Shown here: positions 41,212-52,542 of the stretch, one piece after another | Layout of the letters: the number at the start of each line of letters is the position of its first letter | How positions within the stretch are numbered: position 1 is the first letter of the stretch | DNA from: Calliopum simillimum | Lineage: Eukaryota > Arthropoda > Insecta > Diptera > Lauxaniidae | Direction: 5' to 3' | Assembly (NCBI GenBank): GCA_951812925.1 | Contig: OX638368.1 | Location: 75,684,909-75,748,908, forward strand | DNA: 64,000 nt | Made by a program: the position numbers and the translations under genes | The notes under the pieces: model-generated | Told to the model about the DNA's origin: nothing | Databases searched by the model: none | What the model saw: the letters and a program-made list of their open reading frames with translations, nothing else

Positions 41212-43111
41212 GTTTTTTTCTCATTGCTCTACAGTGAAGTTTGCCCTATGGAAGTCCCGGAAGAAGTTTAAATTTTTTGATTCAAAAAACGGTTTTTTCC
41301 TATCATTTACGAAAAAAGAGATGCACAAAAATTTAAGACCTCAATAGATGTAGGAAATCTGTTTCCCTATAGTTTTGCTTTCAAATTTTTATTCTTAAAG
41401 TAAACGGTTTCGCGCTAGAGGCCGAAATTTGTTAAAAACAATTGTATATCATGAAAAAGCGACCTTTTATGTTTTTGTTTTAAAATATACCCAAAATTTT
41501 GATAAGAAAATAATGAAAAAATCAAAAGCTTTCCAACATGGTCTTCAAAATGGAAATCGGATTAAAATTGCGCGAGATATGAAAATTCTTATATACTTCG
41601 TATTTTTTGTAAATGTATGATTTTGGGTATTTTTGTTTCACAGCGTATTTTGCAACCAAAGCTTAAAATGTTTTTATGCTTGCTACATAACGTTAAAGCG
41701 TAATAAATGGCAAATTTTTCAAGACTTAGAACGTCAAAATTAGTCTGTGGTTTCCTTGCGAATTTCAGCCTGAGAGTTCCGATATTTTTAAATTTTTGTC
41801 AAAAGCGCATTTTTTTGAGTATGAGAGACTGTACACCCTAAAAAGCGTAAAAAATGTGCACAATTATATTCCAAAAACTATAGGATATGTAATTTGCTAT
41901 ATTTTGTTCCTGAAGATCTTGTTTCTACAGCTAGCAGTTTGTGCACTAGAGGACGATTTTTGTGATAAAAAAATCGAATTTTTAAAAATTTTTATTTTGA
42001 AGCGACCTTTTAATTTTTTTCCTCACAAATTTTCTCTAAATTTTGGTAAGAAACTCAAAAATCATAAGCTTTCAAACGTGATCTTTAGAATAGAAATCGG
42101 TTGAAATTTCCGCGAGATTTCACTGTTTATATATACTCTGTGATACAAAAAAATAACCAAAAATCATATCTTTACAATAAAAAAATACTCTAATATCTCT
42201 CTCTTATAACTCTTATATCTTGCGTAGATTTCAGCAAATTTCTACTTGAAAGACCACGTTCAAAAGCCCATAACTTTTTTTGGTTTTTTTTTTTTGAAAT
42301 TTTGGGTAAATTTTGGAAACAAAAGTTTTTAAAAATTCGGTTTTTTTTCACAAAAATTGATCTCAAGCGCACAAACTGTTAGCTGTGGAAAGATGATATT
42401 CAGGAGCAAAATATAGCAAATTATATTTCCTTCAGTTTTTGGGATATAATTATGTACATTTTTTACGGTTTTTAGGGTATACAGTCTCTCATACTCAAAA
42501 AAGGCATTCTTGACTAAAATTGAAAAATATCGGAACTCTCAGGCTGAAATTTGCAAGGAAATCACAGACTAATTTTGTCGTTCTTGGTCTTGAAAAATTT
42601 GCCGTTTATTACGCTTTACCGTAATGTAGCAGTCATAAAAACATTTTAAGCTTTGGTTGCAAAATACACTGTGAAACAAAAATACCCAAAATCACACATT
42701 TACAAAAAATACGAAGTATATAAGAATTGTCATATCTCGCGCAATTTTAATCCGATTTCCATTTTGAAGACTATGTAGAAAAGCTTTTGATTTTTTCATT
42801 ATTTTCTTATCAAAATTTTGGGTATATTTTAAAACAAAAACATAAAAAGGTCGCTTTTTCATGATATACAATTTTTTTTAACAAATTTCGGCCTCTAGCG
42901 CGAAACCGTTTACTTTTGGATAAAAATTTGAAAGCAAAACTATAGGAAAACAGATTTCCTACATCTATTGAGGTCTAAAATTTTTGTGCTTCTCTTTTTT
43001 CGTAAGTTATAGGAAAAACAACTTTTTTTGAATCAAAAAATTTGAACTTCTTCCGGGACTTCTATAGGGCAAACTTCACTGCAGAGCAATGAGAAAAAAA
43101 CAAATTTTAGT
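41212..43111. repeat. 1.9-kb inverted repeat (foldback)
   Basis: The left arm (41212-about 42130) and right arm (about 42190-43111) are inverted copies with moderate divergence: TTGCTCTACAGTGAAGTTTG against its complement near 43070-43090, CGCGCTAGAGGCCGAAATTT (41409) against 42885-42905, and GAGTATGAGAGACTGTACAC (41816) against 42475-42500. The centre is near 42160. An outer echo (GCGTACAAAGCAA at 40790 with 43120) suggests the palindrome once extended further and its left arm took an insertion. No coding potential. Confidence 0.88.
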
Positions 43112-43885
43112 TTTGCTTTGTACGCTGAAGAGGTAACATCGCAATAGCGGATGAATTCTGGCCATACCATAAATTAAGTTTTATTTGCAGAAATAAATTA
43201 TTCCATCCATTGAAAAGACAACTAAAAATTATTTTGGTACTATTGCACAAAAAAAATTACTCTTCTATATAAAATTCTTCAGGAACTGCATCTAAAATTT
43301 CAAATGTATGTGCAAATTGGCTGAGAAGTTATTTAATAATTGAATTAACTCTTTCAGAACTTTTTCTTTCCTTTTGACTTTAAAAATCGTTACTGGTAAT
43401 TTTCTTACTACTAAGCCATCTAAACAATAATAGAAAATAATTTTTAAAAATTTTTGTTTCAAAAGTGGTTTTTGGGAGTCATGGCAAAAAATTTACTCAA
43501 AGGTAATAAAAGTACCAAAATTAACATACAAATTTTTAATATAATTCTAATGATTTTGTGCTTAAATATCATATCAAATCATATCATATTAAGGATTTTC
43601 TAGTAAAAAAATTTTAAAAAGGTGTTTTGCCATATTATAGGTCAAGGCCGAATAAGAAATACCCTATACCTAATCCTAGAAGAGCAAAAAATTTGGATTT
43701 TTTTGATTATTTTGAGATTGGAGCGTTCTATGGTTTCTATATTCATTACATATTAATCGAATTTTAAAGGGTTTTGTGAAATTATGGGTGTGCAACCTTA
43801 TTCCAATCCAATAAATTATCTTTTGCATCTAAATTTTCCCCAAATAAATCGTTACGAGCATCCAAATTGATTACTATTATTTTAA
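43112..43885. other. no gene seen
   Basis: AT-rich sequence without frames of interest. The first 90 bp pair loosely with 40660-40800 as the outer part of the palindrome. Confidence 0.45.
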
Positions 43886-43889
43886 AGGC

Positions 43890-44170
43890 TATGAATTTCA
43901 TCACGATCTAAAAAATATTTTGTACATCCTCCTTCCCAATCAGAACAGCTCTAGATTGTTTATAGATTTCGTCTTTGCAGAGGAATTAGAAACCCGGAAC
44001 CTGTGTAATTAATTCTGCGTCTGATCACTGCAGGGTAAGTACACAGCATATGCTCTACTTCTTCCAAGTCCTCTTGACATCGTTGTTTATCGGGCCCATC
44101 TTTTTGGGTAGTAAATAAGTACCTAGTGTCCTGACATTTAGGGCATTCCTTAAAACGTGTAAAAGCCTCG
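43890..44170 (-). pseudogene. LINE C-terminal zinc-finger remnant
   Basis: On the minus strand: TRFKECPKCQDTRYLFTT, then CQEDLEEVEHMLCTYPAVI and INYTGSGFLIPLQRRNL. The pattern CPKCQ...EEVEHMLC.YPA matches the C-terminal CCHC motif (C-x2-C...H-x-x-C) of non-LTR retrotransposons with RNase H. No RT or RNase H is seen upstream, so only the 3' end of the gene remains. Confidence 0.6.
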
Positions 44171-44484
44171 TAAACTCGTAAAATTGGCCAAGTTCGTATT
44201 GATTTTTACAACTATTACGAGTTTGCGGGGTTTTCGAGGCTTTTGCACGTTTTAAGGGATACCTTTATCGTTTCAGTGTAGATTTTTATATTTTTTCTAC
44301 TGATGTTTAAAATTGCTTCCATCATACTAAAGTCTTTTCGCCTGCTGCAAGCAAGAACTTTTCTTGGGGTCCTCACTAGTTGATGAGGCGTTTTTCCTCC
44401 CATTTCCGAATTAAGCTATTTTTAAAGGTGTTGTTCACTTCGCAGAAGGCTTCTGGAAGTATATTATACCCCTCTCTTGGCTAA
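44171..44484. other. no gene seen
   Basis: TCGTAAACTCGTAAAAT-type text near 44170 and 44215 is a short imperfect inverted pair around AAAACGTG. Nothing else stands out. Confidence 0.35.
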
Positions 44485-44486
44485 AG

Positions 44487-44507
44487 TAAGGTTAGGTTAG
44501 GTTAGGG
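44487..44507. repeat. (GGTTA)n short tandem repeat
   Basis: AAGGTTAGGTTAGGTTAGGG is the complement of the CCTAA tail seen at 51431-51450 after a LINE. It may be the 3' tail of a minus-strand LINE lying to its right. It is too short and isolated to be telomeric. Confidence 0.55.
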
Positions 44508-44509
44508 TG

Positions 44510-45110
44510 GCAGCAATTATGCCACATATATATCACAGGGGTCATCACTAACTCTCTTATTAATGTCTATTCATAAACTGTGGTCATTACGATTGGGTGT
44601 TTGACCAAAATGAAGGATCCTGTCAGTACAGCAAATCTTTTAATGTCACATGGTGAATTTTTGTTCTTTTAAGGAACTGAAAAACGGCTGACCAATGCAT
44701 TTTAGTCTAGTTCTTGCCAAAACGGGGCAGGACCTGAGTTTTCATTGACTTCATAAGCCCCGTGTCTTGGTTTCCAGATAAGAGTCATATAATTTCTCCT
44801 GGATAAGGCTTGGATAAATTCAAATGACTCTCAGACAAGCCTTGAATAAATTTAAAACATTATTTAAGATTTCAGAGTCGGATACTGTCCGAGAAATTGC
44901 ATATGTATATCGGAACCGGAAGTGTGCGCACGTAGACAATTTCTAACGCATAACTCTACAGCGAGGACCTTTGCTTAAATAACGGAAGTTATTTCCAACG
45001 TCTGGATTAGTTAACTTTTCGAAAACTGTAATTATTTGAATTAGACACCAAATTTATGAATAAAAACACCTTCCAACCAATGCAGTTCTTCCCAACCAAA
45101 AGAAATATTT
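44510..45110. other. no gene seen; possible LINE 3' UTR
   Basis: Non-coding. If the GGTTA tract is a LINE tail, this stretch would be that element's 3' untranslated end on the minus strand. I recognise nothing further. Confidence 0.3.
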
Positions 45111-45113
45111 TAG

Positions 45114-45484
45114 CACCTTTGGGTAAAATCTATGCCATATGGCATACTGAGAAATAGAAAAAATCGTACAGCATTATTGAATCATGTTCGAGATCTACAT
45201 TTTTTTACACTTGTTAAACCAATATTCAGTTTCTTGATGACATACATAAAATTTTCAATTAATACTATTTGTTTAATAAAAAACACGTCATTGGATATTG
45301 TTGTTCATTCTTTTTGGTCATACAGCTTACTGTGTCCAACAATTGATATAATTCTTTTTTTATCTTCTACTCAAAATATTTGAGGAAAATAAGATAAATA
45401 AAAAAAATTAACTTTTAAGTTTTCATGACATTAAACAGACCTTGAAAAGCGACTATGCCATATGGCATAGAATAACCGAAAGGG
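45114..45484. mobile_element. piggyBac-like MITE (one end decayed)
   Basis: The right end, read inward, is CCCTTTCGGTTATTC followed by TATGCCATATGGCATA and is bordered by TTAA (45485-45488). The left end ACCTTTGGGTAAAATC followed by TATGCCATATGGCATA is its diverged partner with no TTAA left. The CCCTTT start and TTAA target fit piggyBac-type ends. Confidence 0.6.
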
Positions 45485-45488
45485 TTAA

Positions 45489-46376
45489 ATTATTTAAGCT
45501 TTCTTTCAATCACAACTTTACTTAAAATAATGAAAACAACCGTTATAGTAAAAAAAAATCATGTACCTCTTTACTTTCATCACCCGAGCGATGTGCACTC
45601 GTTGAAATCCTTTTTTGAAATGAAAATACGCATGCAGAAAAATGTATATGCGTTCACATTTTCAAATAACTCATCAAATCACTCACCAAATCAGCGAAAA
45701 GTCAAAAATTTTTGATTTTCTTCAAAGTTTTTGACAAAAGCTTCTCACTATCAAAAACTCTCCATTTTTGACGTAAAAATTAGTGATTTCAAACAAATTC
45801 GAATTCATCAAATAAAGTTTTATAATTTGATGGTGTATACACCCCAATGAGCCTGTTTACGTCTTGTTGTACCTTCTAAAATCACCCTTTTTATCAGGGC
45901 ATGTGCTCAAAAATATATTGATTGTTCTAATTAATTTTTTGGAAAATAAATTAATAGTTATCAGATATATTACCAAACTACAAGTTGTTCATAATAAAGG
46001 TAAATATTTAAGGTACGTTATTCTACAGCTTTGCTGATCTACAAATTTCTTTTTTTATTGAGAGTTTTAATGAACAATCCTTATGTAATAATTTACGTGT
46101 ATTAGAGTGATTTGTGTTCGGAGATGTTTTGAAATAAATTGTCCACAATACTGACTAGCAAAGCCGGTGTTTTATGTGCTTTGGTCAGTGTTGCGGCTTG
46201 TGAAAAAAAAAGAAGAAAAACCAACAGTCTCGACATTTGTATGATTTTCATTGAACAACTTATTTTGGGCTTAACCCCTCTTTAAGGATAAATTCGCAAA
46301 AATTTAGGGTATTTATAACCAAAAGGTGTCGCTCTTATATGTATCGGAAAATCCGGGGCTTAATGTGACTTTACCG
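45489..46376. other. no gene seen
   Basis: AT-rich with no repeat ends or protein that I can support. Confidence 0.45.
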
Positions 46377-47175
46377 ACTGTAGTTGTTCTCAGGCTCAGG
46401 GAATTCAGTACAACAACAAAAACGCCGCTCGAACCTACTTTCGGAGATATAGCCATCGGAAGATCGGGATATATCTTTTGTAAAAATCGGTATAAGTTGA
46501 GAACTCCTGGATGGATTTCAAAAATATTGATGTCATATGAAAGGTATTTTGCCGGACTATATGAATGGGTTTTTTTGAAATAAGTCCACTTTTTCATAAA
46601 CTGAGATATTAAAGGATTTGCGTACGACTCAATTTAAAAATATTGGCAAGCGTTACTAAACCGGTGTTAAGTGTTTACCACTGTAAATTAATCAAATTTT
46701 CTTATGCTGTAAAAATTTTTACAAGTGTAATAGAAAATAGTTGGGTTTTTTTGGTCTGAATGGACTTATTCCACTTTCATTTATAATAAATTTAAAAATT
46801 TGTTATTATTTTGCATGACTTATTCCATTTTTACTCACAAAATATTTTGTAAATAAAAGCAAAGGAAAATTAAAGCTTAGAAAAATTTTACTTTAAAAAC
46901 TGTTGTTTCTTTTCTTTTCTTGTTGCTCAAGTGGAGCTCTGAAAATTAGTTACAACAACAACAAAAACAAAAAGTTCTTGTCGGACCTACTTTCGGAGAT
47001 ATGGCCACCGGAAGATCAATATATATCTATTACAAAAATTATTATAAGTTGGGAACCCCTGAAAGGATATGTTAACTTGCTACAAAATTGACGCAGGGAA
47101 AATTTTAATCCGAGTCGTGGTTTTAGAGATATTGCAGATTTTCAGAAATTTTGACCATTTTTTTTTAAAGCACTA
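46377..47175. repeat. ATATCTC-family segment (outer copy)
   Basis: Runs from the TTTCGGAGATATAGCCATCGG block through GTCTGAATGGACTTATTCCA, TAAATTTAAAAATTTGTTAT and GTTACAACAACAACAAAAAC into AAAGCACTA. The same order occurs at 49300-49780 (direct) and 48400-48920 (inverted). Removing the MITE that follows joins its last motif to ATTTTTCCAAAAATT at 47919, giving the family's usual AAAGCACTATTTTTCC. Confidence 0.8.
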
Positions 47176-47918
47176 CCCAGCAAATCCTGTAACCGTTACC
47201 AACCTTATTATATAAGAGTTACAAATCTCGTATTATACCAGTTACATTTCTTCTAGCATCGGGAAAAAAATAACCACTTTTGCCCTATCCGTGTGATCGT
47301 GCATCCTTGTCTTATTAATGCGACTTTCTCATAAACAAAAATTATTAAAAAACTATAGCTGTCTCTTTCATTTTTTCCAATTCCTTTTGTAGACATTCTC
47401 TCAATTTATGTAAATAAATAATAATCGAACTGAAGTTTTGGAAAAATTATTTTATTGTCAAAATGAATTACAATTTTGTAGAATTAATGATGGGTTTAGC
47501 TGCATTCAATTATGAAGCTTCTTTATAGTATCGAGCTGCAGGATTACCTACGGTTGACGTCTTCCTGGATAACTCGGCAGTTGTTTGTAAAATATGAAAT
47601 GATATAAAAGAAATAAAGATTTGTTGAATTTTTTTTTTTTTTGGTTTTCAGCTTTATTAATTTTTATTTACCTTATTTGGGTTTTTGAATTGGTGTAGAA
47701 TGTTATTTTATTTGAATGGACTTTGATTGACGAGAAATTACGATTCAATTTTACTCTCTGTCAACTTGAAATTTTTTGAGTAGGGGAGTAAGGCATCTTT
47801 TTGTTTATATCTTACCCTTTTTAAATTTCTTTATGGTAGTAAATTTAGAAAAATGTATCATAGTATGTGTTAAACGGGTCAGTCCATAATTCAATATGGT
47901 TATGTAGGATTTGCTGGG
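47176..47918. mobile_element. MITE with TA duplication
   Basis: The ends CCCAGCAAATCCTGTAACC and (reverse complement) CCCAGCAAATCCTACATAACC are flanked by TA (47174-47175, 47919-47920). It is 743 bp and AT-rich. It splits the AAAGCAC(TA)TTTTTCC motif that is intact elsewhere in the window, which fixes the insertion point. Confidence 0.85.
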
Positions 47919-48365
47919 TATTTTTCCAAAAATTGTATCATTAATGCATACTTTTAGTAACATATGATCAAAGCCCAAATTATTTGCTTTCATTTGACAT
48001 ATAATTTGTATCTGATTTGCATTATCATATTTTTTTAAAGGAAAACAAAAAAGTGCACAAAAGAAATTTTCATGAAATTTAGGAAAACATTACAAGAACA
48101 AGAATAACACCAACAACAAAAATAACGATAACGGCAATAAAAACAACAATAACGATAATTTAGATAGTTTTCGATTAATTCCGATTTCTGTAGATAGACT
48201 TTCGATGCTTTTCAATAACTTACTTTTTTGTTTTCCTATAAAAAAAATACGTAATGCAAGAAATCAGGTACAAATAACATGTCAAATGAAAGCAAATAAA
48301 TTGGGCTTTTATCATATGTTACTAAAAGTATGCATTAATGATACAATTTTTGGAAAAATAGTGCT
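47919..48365. repeat. inverted repeat around an AAC/AAT-rich centre
   Basis: CAAAAATTGTATCATTAATG and CTTTTAGTAACATATGAT (47930-47970) are mirrored at 48295-48355, with a simple AAC/AATAACG-rich centre near 48090-48160. It is another palindromic unit of the same family. Confidence 0.8.
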
Positions 48366-49790
48366 TAAAAAAAAAACAAATGGTCAAAACTTCTGTAAAT
48401 TTCCAATATCTCTAAAACCACGACTCGGATTAAAATTTTTCCTGGGTCAATTTTGTAGCAAATTAACATATCTTTCGAATGACATTAATATTATTAAAAT
48501 CCTTTCAGGGGTTCCCAACTTATAATAATTTTTATAAAAAGTATATCTCGATCTTCCGATTGTTGTAACTAATTTTCAGAGCCCTACTTGAGCAAAAAGA
48601 ATAGAAAAGAAACAACAACAGTTTTTAAAGTAAAATTTTTCTAAGTTTTAATTTTCCCTTGCTTTTATTTACAAAATATTTTGTAAGTAAAAATGGAATA
48701 AGTCATACAAAAGTATAACAAATTTTTAAATTTATTATAAATGAAAGTGGAATAAGTCCATTCAGACGAAAAAAACCCAACTATTTTCTATTACACTTGT
48801 AAAAATTTTTACAGCATAACAAAATTTGATTAATTTACAATGGTAAACACTTAACACCGGTTTAGTAACGCTTGCCAATATTTTTAAATTGATTTAAAAG
48901 CAAAATCTTGTGCATAGCAGTAGGTGAAAAAATGGACTTATTCCACTTTCAAAAAAATCATTTTTGTAAAAATGCTTTTCATGAAAAGTTCTTTTGAGTA
49001 ATTTTTAATGAAATCGTGGTCTAACGAGTCTGTAATTTTCAATATAAAAAGAGGACATATGAATGGGTTTATTTGAAAGTGGAATAAGTCCAATTCCGGA
49101 AAAATTGAGTTTATGGTAGTTATAGCTAGCTATAAATGTCCTCTTTTTATATTGAAAATACCAGACTCATTAGACCACGATTTCATCAAAAATTACTCAA
49201 AAGAATTTTTCATGAAAAACATTTTTACAAAAATTATTTTTTTGAAAGTGGAATAAGTCCATTTTTTCATCTACTGCTATGCAGACGATTTTGCTTTTAA
49301 ATCAATTTAAAAATATTGGCAAGCGTTATTAAACCGGTGTTAAGTGTTTACCACTGTAAATTAATCAAATTTTGTTATGCTGTAAAAATTTTTGCAAGTG
49401 TAATAGAAAATAGTTGAGTTTTTTTGGTCTGAATGGACTTATTCCACTTTCATTTATAATAAATTTAAAAATTTGTTATACTTTTGTATGACTTATTCCA
49501 TTTTTACTCACAAAATATTTTGTAAAAAAGCAAAGGAAAATTAAAACTTAGAAAAAATTTACTTTAAAAATTGTTGTTGTTTCTTTTCTTTTCTTTTTGC
49601 TCAAGTGGAGCTTTGAAAATTAGTTACAACAACAACAAAAACAAAAAGTTCTTGTCGGACCTACTTTCGGAGATATAGCCATCGGAAGATTGAGATATAT
49701 CTTTTTTAAAAATTATTATAAGTTGGGAACCCCTGAAAGGATTTTAATAATATTAGTGTCATACGAAAGATATGTTTATTAACGACAACA
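48366..49790. repeat. 1.4-kb palindrome of the ATATCTC family
   Basis: The left arm 48366-49056 and right arm 49135-49790 are inverted copies (TTAACACCGGTTTAGTAACG, 48850, against 49320-49345; AGAGGACAT at 49049 against ATGTCCTCT at 49135), with a central loop of about 80 bp. GGAATAAGTCCA and its complement TGGACTTATTCC occur repeatedly in the arms. Non-coding. Confidence 0.88.
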
Positions 49791-50341
49791 ATAACTTTAC
49801 TGCTACTGCTACTGCAACAACAACAAAGAGAACCAGCTACTTGTACAAGTGGAGCAGCTACTTACTATTTTAAAAAAATTAAAAATTTGGGAACAGATAC
49901 AGTTTAGCCTCCAATCGAAATTGATTATAAACCAAATATTTTCTTATGTGCTTTCAAAATCTAAGAATAAATATGGAATCTAAAAGTGTCGCTCGGATCT
50001 GGTCTCAGAGATAGACATCGGAAGTTCGGGATATAGCTTTTCTAATAATCTATATAAGTTGAAAACGGCTGCATTGATTTCCAAAATATGGGTGTCAGAA
50101 ATTTTTGAAATCTGGATCGTAGTTTTCGAGATATTACGCATTTTCTGAAATTTGGGCCGATTTAAAAAAAAAAAAAAGGTAATGAATTTTGGGAAGTTTT
50201 TTTAAATTTTTTTGATATGATGTGTTCTCTTTGACAATATGAACATTAAAATGAATTTTAATCGATTATATCTTATAGTAAATATATCAAACACGGGCTT
50301 CGCTAGCCACAGTAATTTTACATAAGAGTAGGGGTAAGTGG
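49791..50341. repeat. ATATCTC-family tail and GC-rich end module
   Basis: Contains another GTCTCAGAGATAGACATCGG-like block and GATATGATGTGTTCTCTTTG (50213), whose complement is at 51620-51645 across the LINE. It ends with GGGCTTCGCTAGCCACAGTA and AGTAGGGGTAAGTGG, where the LINE inserted. Confidence 0.75.
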
Positions 50342-51331
50342 GGTCATAATAGTATTTTACTCCAATTTATGGATTGTGATGTAATAGGTGGTACTGACTA
50401 CCTTTTACCACACCTTCTCTTCCCAACGAACTTCAAGGTGGTAATATCTGAAAGAGAAAACTGGGCTCCTCTAAACGCATCTTTTGAAATATACACGGAT
50501 GGGTCAAAATTGGATATAGGCACCGGATCAGGCATTTATTCTAAGCCTTTAGACTTAGCTAAGTCTTACAGACTGCCGAACGACTGTAGTGTCTTTCAGG
50601 CAGAGGTTTTTACTGTTCTTAAAGCTTGTGAATTCCTCAATGCCCATAAGTCCCAATTTCTTGGAAGCGTTGTTATTTACATTGATAGTCAGGCGGCTAT
50701 CAAAGCAATCTCATCAAATTATATCACGTCAAAACTTGTGTTAAGCTGTAGAAATATCCTTTGCGATATTAGCGAGGACTATAATTTAACACTTTGCTGG
50801 GTTCCAGGTCATAGTAATTTCGAGGGCAACGAAATTGCAGATGAACTGGCTAAAATAGGGTCAAACCAAAATGCCCTTTTGGCTGACCTTTCAATAAAAA
50901 AACCCATTAGCGTAATCAAGAGAAAAATCGAAAATAAATGTATTCAGCTTGCTAATTCAAGATGGTCAAATCTTCAAACTTGCAATCATATAAGATCTAT
51001 TTGGCCATCATATAGTATAAATCGTACTAAGTTTTTAATAGCAATGGAGAAACATAATGTACGGATCTTAATCGGTGCTATTACTGGACATTGTGCCATG
51101 GGAATCCATGCATCTCGTTTAGGTTTCTCAAACATTGGCGATCTTTGTAGAAGTTGTAAAGACCCTGATATGGAAGAAACAGTCTTTCATTTCTTTTGTG
51201 AATGTCCAGCGCTTGCGCTTAGACGTAGAAAGAATTTTGGTCATTTCAATTTGGAATCGCTTGACGCACTGTCTGAGCTTTGTCTTAAATCCATATGGAA
51301 GTATATATGTACATCCAAGTGGTTCTCTTAG
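50342..51331 (+). CDS. LINE RNase H and C-terminal zinc-finger region
   Basis: Open from the first base of the insertion; the Met at 50369 is internal, because the true start was lost by truncation. RNase H catalytic residues are all visible: IYTDGSKLDIGTGSG (D), FQAEVFTVLKACEF (E), VIYIDSQAAIKAI (D) and GHSNFEGNEIADELAKIG (D). The C-terminus has CRSCKDPDMEETVFHFFC then ECPAL, a CCHC-type motif, and ends SIWKYICTSKWFS. RNase H plus this finger fits the LOA, I or Jockey-related clades. No lesion is seen, but a truncated copy has no promoter of its own. Confidence 0.92.
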   Translation, partial: GHNSILLQFMDCDVIGGTDYLLPHLLFPTNFKVVISERENWAPLNASFEIYTDGSKLDIGTGSGIYSKPLDLAKSYRLPNDCSVFQAEVFTVLKACEFLNAHKSQFLGSVVIYIDSQAAIKAISSNYITSKLVLSCRNILCDISEDYNLTLCWVPGHSNFEGNEIADELAKIGSNQNALLADLSIKKPISVIKRKIENKCIQLANSRWSNLQTCNHIRSIWPSYSINRTKFLIAMEKHNVRILIGAITGHCAMGIHASRLGFSNIGDLCRSCKDPDMEETVFHFFCECPALALRRRKNFGHFNLESLDALSELCLKSIWKYICTSKWFS

Positions 51332-51450
51332 ACTTTCTCTGCTAAAGCTTTTAGTATCGGGTATACAATGGGCCCTTTCTCGAGGCCTAAGTTAATGATG
51401 ACAACATGTTCATCTCCCGGATCTAACCGGAACCTAACCTAACCTAACCT
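50342..51450 (+). mobile_element. 5'-truncated LINE with 12-bp duplication and (CCTAA)n tail
   Basis: Flanked by AGGGGTAAGTGG (50330-50341 and 51451-51462). The 3' end is (CCTAA)4 (AACCTAACCTAACCTAACCT). The content is the RNase H to C-terminus of a non-LTR polyprotein plus a 3' UTR of about 120 bp. Clean duplications and an open frame suggest a recent insertion. Confidence 0.93.
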
Positions 51451-51462
51451 AGGGGTAAGTGG

Positions 51463-51770
51463 GCGGCCTATGGCCGCAACTAAGGATTTAAAACTCCCAA
51501 AAATCCAACACCGGCTTCGCGACGGCCTTCGGCCGCGGATCAGTCTATAATATATCCAACACCGTAGTTTGCTAGCCACAGTAATTTAACATAGGAATAG
51601 GGGTAAGTGGCAGGTTTATATTATCAAAGAGAACACATCATATCAAAAAAATTTAAAAAACTTCCCAAAATTCATTAAAATGATTTTTAGTTTTTTCGGT
51701 TATAAGGGTTAATATCAAAAATTTTTGTTGAAATGTTATATCGTTTTAACGGGGATGAATTTTGCTTTAT
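51463..51770. repeat. GC-rich end modules flanking the LINE
   Basis: GGCCTATGGCCGCAAC, GACGGCCTTCGGCCGCGG and a second TTTGCTAGCCACAGTAATTT with GGGGTAAGTGG lie here, related to 50290-50341 and, inverted, to 38665-38790. The tail (51690-51765) is the inverted match of 371-450. Confidence 0.75.
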
Positions 51771-52542
51771 AAATATTTCAGTAAAATTGTTCAGTAAAAA
51801 CGGATTTTTTTGGAAAAATAACGGTTTTTTTTTTTTTAAAATCAGTCCAAATTTCAGAAAAGTCGTAATATATCGAAAACTACGTCCACTATCGATATTT
51901 TGCGAGCTCTACCAAGTTCTGCCCTACCCTATTTTTTATCTCTCTGACTTATTATAAAAATAAATCAATGGGAATGATTTTTTAAAAATTTAATTTTTTT
52001 TTTTAAATTTATTTTTCAATTTATACATATTTTCTTTCATTAACTTAAATTTTTTGTTCATTTTCTTTAATTTGTTGCATAGGAGTTCATTCTGTAAAAA
52101 AAAAAATATCAGAAATTACATTTTTAATTTATTCGTAGATTATTATTATACTTTTCTCAGTTTCCATGCTAACATTTTTATTTTTTGCTATCTCAATCTC
52201 TATTGAGAGCTTTTCACATTTTTTTTTTTTAGTTCAGCAGCACGATTTCTTAAAAATTCTACCTGCTGCTCTGATGCACGTTGCCTTTTGTTTTTAAGAT
52301 TGACCTGCTGCTGCTGTGGTGCTCTCTTTTTTTTCCACTGACTCAGCTATTTGGATTAAGAAATATTTATTTCAGAAAGTAGTAAAGGGAAAAGTAAGTA
52401 CTTACTACCTTTTTCCTGTATGTTTCAAAAAATGTCATCTTGATCATCATTTAATTCCATGTTTTTTTATTTTTTTGTCAATCAACTCAAAAAATTTCAT
52501 TCGTTAAATTTATTTAAAAAAAAATTGTGACAACTTCTTTTC
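51771..52542. other. no gene seen
   Basis: Very AT-rich. A short CTGCTGCT stretch is the only feature of note (52260-52320). Confidence 0.45.

Noticed and set aside
44487..44507. Possible telomeric TTAGG tract
   Set aside because: Only about four units and internal. Similar CCTAA runs at 51.4 kb are LINE tails, and the position is deep inside repeats.
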